This document shows, piece after piece, positions 60,083 to 64,000 of a stretch of 64,000 nucleotides of DNA. Every line of letters starts with the position of its first letter. The stretch's first letter is position 1. The notes beneath the pieces are model-generated. The model made no database searches. It was not told the origin of the DNA and saw only the letters and a program-made list of their open reading frames with translations. Source of the stretch: Hypoxylon rubiginosum (Eukaryota > Ascomycota > Sordariomycetes > Xylariales > Hypoxylaceae); contig CADCXA010000055.1 in NCBI GenBank assembly GCA_902806565.1, forward strand, positions 558,001-622,000, in the 5' to 3' direction. Position numbers and translations under genes: made by a program.

Positions 60083-61096
60083 TCATTTTTGTCTCTGCTC
60101 GATCAACAACAGACCTTGCCCAATACCGTCATGAATTCCCCCGGTGACGCCTTCTAAAGTCCAAACAGCAAGTTCGGAGACCGCCTTACCAACTTTTCCG
60201 TCGCTCATGGCGCAGACTTGGGCATCAAGTGTTAGTATCAGTAACGTCAGCCTTTTGGACAGACTCACTTCTTTCACCTAATGCGCCACTACGCTTTCCG
60301 ACAGCCGTGGCGAACATAAGTCCACTTGAGACGATGTGTTGGGAGACGTTGTATTGGCGTTCAAAGTCGGCCCCGGCACGGATGATAACCGCCAGGAACG
60401 AGAGGAGGAAGTATAATAATAGGACGGCGATGGCGACAGATCCTTGAACAGCAGAGCGTAGAAATGTCTTGGCTCTATCGGAAGGCAGCCATCCGGGTCT
60501 ACCCGTGGCCGCCTCTATCTGACCATTCGCGTCTACTTGGGCGCACGATCTTGGTAGTGCCCGCCGGATGACGCTGGTCTCATAATTGTCCATGTCATCG
60601 GGAAGGCCTTTTAGCATATAAGCTACGCTGTCGATATATGACTTCCTCGCAAAAGCCAAGTCTTCTGTCTCGCGCGAGGCGGAATGCTGCAAGAAAGTCC
60701 CTATGATACGAGGGTCAGCAATTAAACCGCTTATCGGTTTAGAAGGGAAGATCGAAGGGGGTCCGTACCTTGCTCAGCATACCTCCACTTCACCCCCGAG
60801 TTCGCATTTGTTAGAGAACGGCCGGACCCAGGATACTTTGGCCGGCCTATCTCAAGGGGATTACCGGCATCGCTGGACGGTGTAGGAGGGCACGCCTCCA
60901 GCTCAACGACTGAGCCCTCCGTCTGTTCAACCACGACCTGGTCTACGTCATTCTGTCGCCGTGAAGACCGGAGCCGAGAGGACAAGATAGAAAAGTTCTT
61001 GGATCGGCGGAGCGACTGAAGATCCGGTATTCTCGACTGAACTGATGTCGGAAGCATGTTGAATACGACGATAGACATGTTCGGTTCTGTCGCCAT
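60083..61096 (-). CDS. Unrecognised single-pass membrane protein
   Basis: Three exons: 60769-61096, 60269-60700 and 60083-60216; introns of 68 and 52 nt; 297 aa. I do not recognise the family. The first 108 residues are basic, Ser/Arg rich and probably disordered (LQSLRRSKNFSILSSRLRSS). Residues about 120-160 look conserved and helical (LAFARKSYIDSVAYMLKGLP, DDMDNYETSVIRRALP). A strong membrane span lies at about 196-217 (VAIAVLLLYFLLSFLAVIIR). The C-terminal 60 residues are Gly-rich and amphipathic (KVGKAVSELAVWTLEGVTGG, then IHDGIGQGLLL). There is no signal peptide, so it is a tail-proximal anchor with about 80 residues beyond it. The start at 61096 is the first ATG; a GTG three codons earlier is irrelevant. 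Confidence 0.7.
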
Positions 61097-62560
61097 ATCC
61101 GTCACGTCTCCTATTCCTTGTTTCTTTCTCGTACTTTATTCCTGTTTTCCTCTTCTAGTTCCTCTGCTGCTTCTTATCTCACCGGAATTTCTACTTTCCC
61201 ATGAGTGATATTGTCACAGTTTCAAGCAGATAGGATTCTCAACAGCATCTGAGCAGATGATCTTAATAAGAGAAAGAGAAAGAGAAGAAGAGAAAAGAAA
61301 TAATAGGAGTAAGCACAGCTAGACTCGGATGAAAGGTAAAGTTTACATTATCTAGAGTTTGCAAACACAATATCCCTAGTATATATATTTTATACAGTTC
61401 AAGTCTAGGCCCTGCACTTTGCGCACGGAAATCTCGTAGTCAGTATGCGTATTCAAGGGTCCCCCTTTGTCGGATATCAGCCGCCACCGCCAGTCACCAA
61501 TGCCGCATAGCCAAGAGTTGAAGCACGAGGTTCCACCTATATCCACTCGTAAAAGGGACGCTTTGCTTGATCTGGAGATAAACGACTTTCACATGCAACC
61601 CCCAACCATTCAGCCACTCGCAATTCGTACCTACATCTGTACCTAGATCTATGGTCTTATCACGCTGCTATAGGTTATAAAAAGCCACCTACGTGTATTA
61701 GTGTTGCAGATTCTTCTTGCAGTGAAGCGGTTGCTCGTCGGTTAGGATTTCGGTTTGGAAAGAAAAGAAAAAGGTCAGGTCTCGGCTTTGTTGTATGAGA
61801 CGACATACTTCAAGTTCACCGAGTACAATCATGTGCAAAATGGCGATAGCTTATGGTAAGGAAGACACGGACGCTAGGTCCTAGGTTCCTCTGGTTCGGG
61901 TCTGTCAATTCCCACTCCAGCCGCTTATACTTCCGGAGCTGAGTTACTTTTAGAAAGCCACTCATTTTCGAGCTGCATAGTGCGCAGAGATAGACAGCTT
62001 AATAAATGTGATGGAGGACAGAGACAGCATAGGTGTGGAATCTTATCCTAGTGTGCTACCTATCAAGCTTACGAACGATCTGCGACAAGAGGATACATGT
62101 AGTGGCAGGGTTGTGTTCATCGTAGATAAAAGGGGAAAACCGACGAGAAGATTTCGCGGGATGGATGAAAAGAAATTCTGCTTAGTTGCATACTTTCTCA
62201 TACCTACATAATGAGGTGAGGTAGGTACATAGATACTTACAATCTTAATTGAACATCGGGAACCGACTTCTACCGATCCGCGATAAGTGGGCACCTAGGT
62301 ATCGGGAGGTACCTAGACAGGTGGGGGCACCTGGTGGAGAGAACGGGAACCCTTGAATGACCCAGTGTTGTTATCCATTGGGTGCTAGTGTATGTAGCAA
62401 AAGAAAAAAAAAATCGATAAGATATTCAAAGCCACCCTAACACAACGCGCCTAAAGTTTCTTCCTATACCAGGTCGTGTGCATGAGACCGGTCTCTTCAC
62501 TCCTAACAACTGTTTCTTCGTAACAGTAATTCGTGAAGAAGAATCTTCCTCGCGATCGCA
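61097..62560. other. Divergent intergenic region
   Basis: 1.46 kb between the start of the membrane-protein gene (-) and the start of the MSS116-like gene (+), so it holds both promoters. A purine tract of AGAAAGAGAAAGAGAAG type lies at about 61268-61305. Short frames at 62008-62294 lack any support. Confidence 0.5.
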
Positions 62561-64000
62561 ATGTTTAGATCTTCCCTGCGGCATGTCCGCCTGGGCAATC
62601 AAGCCCGCCGTCAGCTCTCTACCTTCACCAGTCGACAGATTCGCTCTCAATCGCTCATAGCATCACATCAAGGATGGCCGCAGGTAGAACTGAGATTGAA
62701 CTCTCTCAGACAAGTCGCCACACGGTTTTATTCGCAAGAATCTGCTGCAGAGCGCCCTCGACAAGTGACGGAAGACTCGCCAGCTTCGCTAAACCAGGTT
62801 ACTCGATTTGAGGATTTAACAAAACTGGGCGTTAACCACCACATCGTGAAAGCCATTACAGAGGATATGAAATATGACGTTATGACAGAAGTCCAATCAT
62901 TAACCATCAACCCGGCACTAAAGGGGACTGACTTGTAAGTAAAGCACTATGATACACACCTCTCTGACACTGTCGCTAATTGACATAGAGTTGCGCAAGC
63001 AAGGACCGGAACTGGCAAGACTTTGGGCTTTCTTGTACCCGTTTTCCAGCGAGTCTTAACGGCCAACCACGAGCTCGCCTACCCAAAAACCCGTCGTGCG
63101 GCGAGTTCAGATGACATACGTGCAATCATCCTATCCCCCACGCGCGAGCTTGCAGAGCAGATTGGCGTCGAAGCGAGAAAACTAGCAAAACACACAGGGA
63201 TTATCGTCCAGACGGCCGTTGGTGGGACGAAGAAGAGGGAATCTCTTCACAAGATGCAGCGGGAAGGTTGCACCGTGCTCGTCGCAACTCCGGGCAGACT
63301 TCACGACCTGCTAACGGACCCCTACGCCAGTGTGGCAGCGCCAAACCTACAAGCTTTTGTATTAGACGAAGCCGATCGCATGCTAGATGTTGGATTCTCG
63401 GAGGCTATCCGCGACATTCAGGACCAGCTCCCACGCATTAGCGACGTTGACCGGCAAACACTTTTATTTTCCGCGACCATCCCCCGAGACGTTGTCCACT
63501 TGGCTAAGACCATGGTTAAGACGGACAATTTCGAATTTGTGCAGACCATTAGCCCCGACGAGACCCCGACGCATGAGCGTGTTCCGCAAAACCTCGTGGC
63601 CGTCGCAAGCTACGAGAATTGGTTTCCAACCATCGTGGAGATTGCCGAGATAGCCATGCAGAGGGCTCGAGAAGATCGCGAGGCGCTTCCGTTCAAGGCG
63701 ATCATCTTCTTTTCGAACACGGCTACCGTCGAGTTTGCGAATTCCGTTTTCAGGCAAACTCGACTAGGGAATGAGGTGCCAATATTTGATATTCATTCTA
63801 AATTGTCACAGCAGCAGCGCACCAGGAGCGCTGATGCCTTCCGACGTGCTAAGTCCGGGATACTAATCTCGTCGGATGTCACTGCAAGAGGGATGGATTT
63901 CCCTAACGTGTCCCACGTCATCCAGGTCGGACTACCTCCTGACAGGGATCAGTATATTCACCGCGTCGGCCGAACAGGTCGTGCGGGTGCTGCTGGAGAA
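62561..64000 (+). CDS. mss116: Mitochondrial DEAD-box RNA helicase, MSS116-like (partial, runs off right edge)
   Basis: Exons 62561-62934 and 62989 to the edge, with a 54 nt intron; 462 codons visible. Residues 1 to about 45 are Arg/Ser rich without acidic residues (MFRSSLRHVRLGNQARRQLS), a good mitochondrial presequence. Motifs in order: a Q-motif-like start (TRFEDLTKLGV), I ARTGTGKT (split by the intron just before it), Ia PTRELA, Ib TPGRL, II DEAD, III SAT, IV IIFFSNT, V DVTARGMDFPNV and VI HRVGRTGRAG. The spacing and the insert after motif III (MVKTDNFEFVQTI, then PTHERVPQNLV) match the Mss116 group, RNA chaperones for mitochondrial intron splicing and translation. The C-terminal extension specific to this group lies outside the window. 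Confidence 0.9.

Overview
The window is nuclear DNA of a filamentous ascomycete (Pezizomycotina, probably Sordariomycetes). The evidence is the short 49-108 nt GT-AG introns (two longer ones of 183 and 569 nt), the fungal gene families (Zn2Cys6 regulator, fungal-type INCENP, phocein-like MOB3, CUE1, MSS116), and one 13.9 kb block of almost pure A/T that looks like repeat DNA eroded by repeat-induced point mutation (RIP). I rebuilt the exon structures by hand from splice signals and reading phase. For every complete spliced gene the exons sum to a whole number of codons.

Layout. 1-389 (-): start of an unrecognised gene cut by the window edge. 2.2-5.2 kb (-): J-domain protein. 7.1-11.3 kb (-): INCENP/Sli15, the Aurora kinase scaffold. 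12.0-13.6 kb (-): RWD plus PARP-type ADP-ribosyltransferase. 14.4-15.1 kb (+): small secreted SRPBCC-like protein. 15.5-18.3 kb (-): NOT2 of the CCR4-NOT complex, with a possible alternative first exon inside a large intron. 19.7-20.9 kb: two decayed gene fragments. 21.1-22.5 kb (-): ZNG1-type CobW GTPase with a GC-AG intron. 22.9-24.5 kb (+): MOB3/phocein, followed in frame by 92 open codons after its TAG stop. 26.9-29.4 kb (-): Zn2Cys6 transcription factor. 29.4-37.6 kb: 8.15 kb with no convincing gene. 37.6-39.1 kb (+): membrane-anchored MOSC protein (mARC-like). 39.8-43.6 kb (-): condensin subunit SMC2. 44.5-58.5 kb: AT block, edged on the left by a GC-rich hairpin and CTAG that resemble a Helitron 3' end. 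58.9-59.6 kb (+): CUE1-like ER protein. 60.1-61.1 kb (-): unrecognised single-pass membrane protein. 62.6 kb to the end (+): MSS116-type mitochondrial DEAD-box helicase, cut by the right edge.

The genes are mostly housekeeping and are not a pathway cluster. INCENP and SMC2 both act on mitotic chromosomes, and MOB3 belongs to the STRIPAK signalling complex, but nothing in the layout suggests co-regulation beyond the short divergent ZNG1/MOB3 promoter. I see no tRNA, rRNA, CRISPR array or biosynthetic cluster. The most unusual items are the open frame beyond the MOB3 stop, the extreme AT block with a repeat array that preserves mutation intermediates, the Helitron-like terminus, and the nested alternative exon of NOT2.
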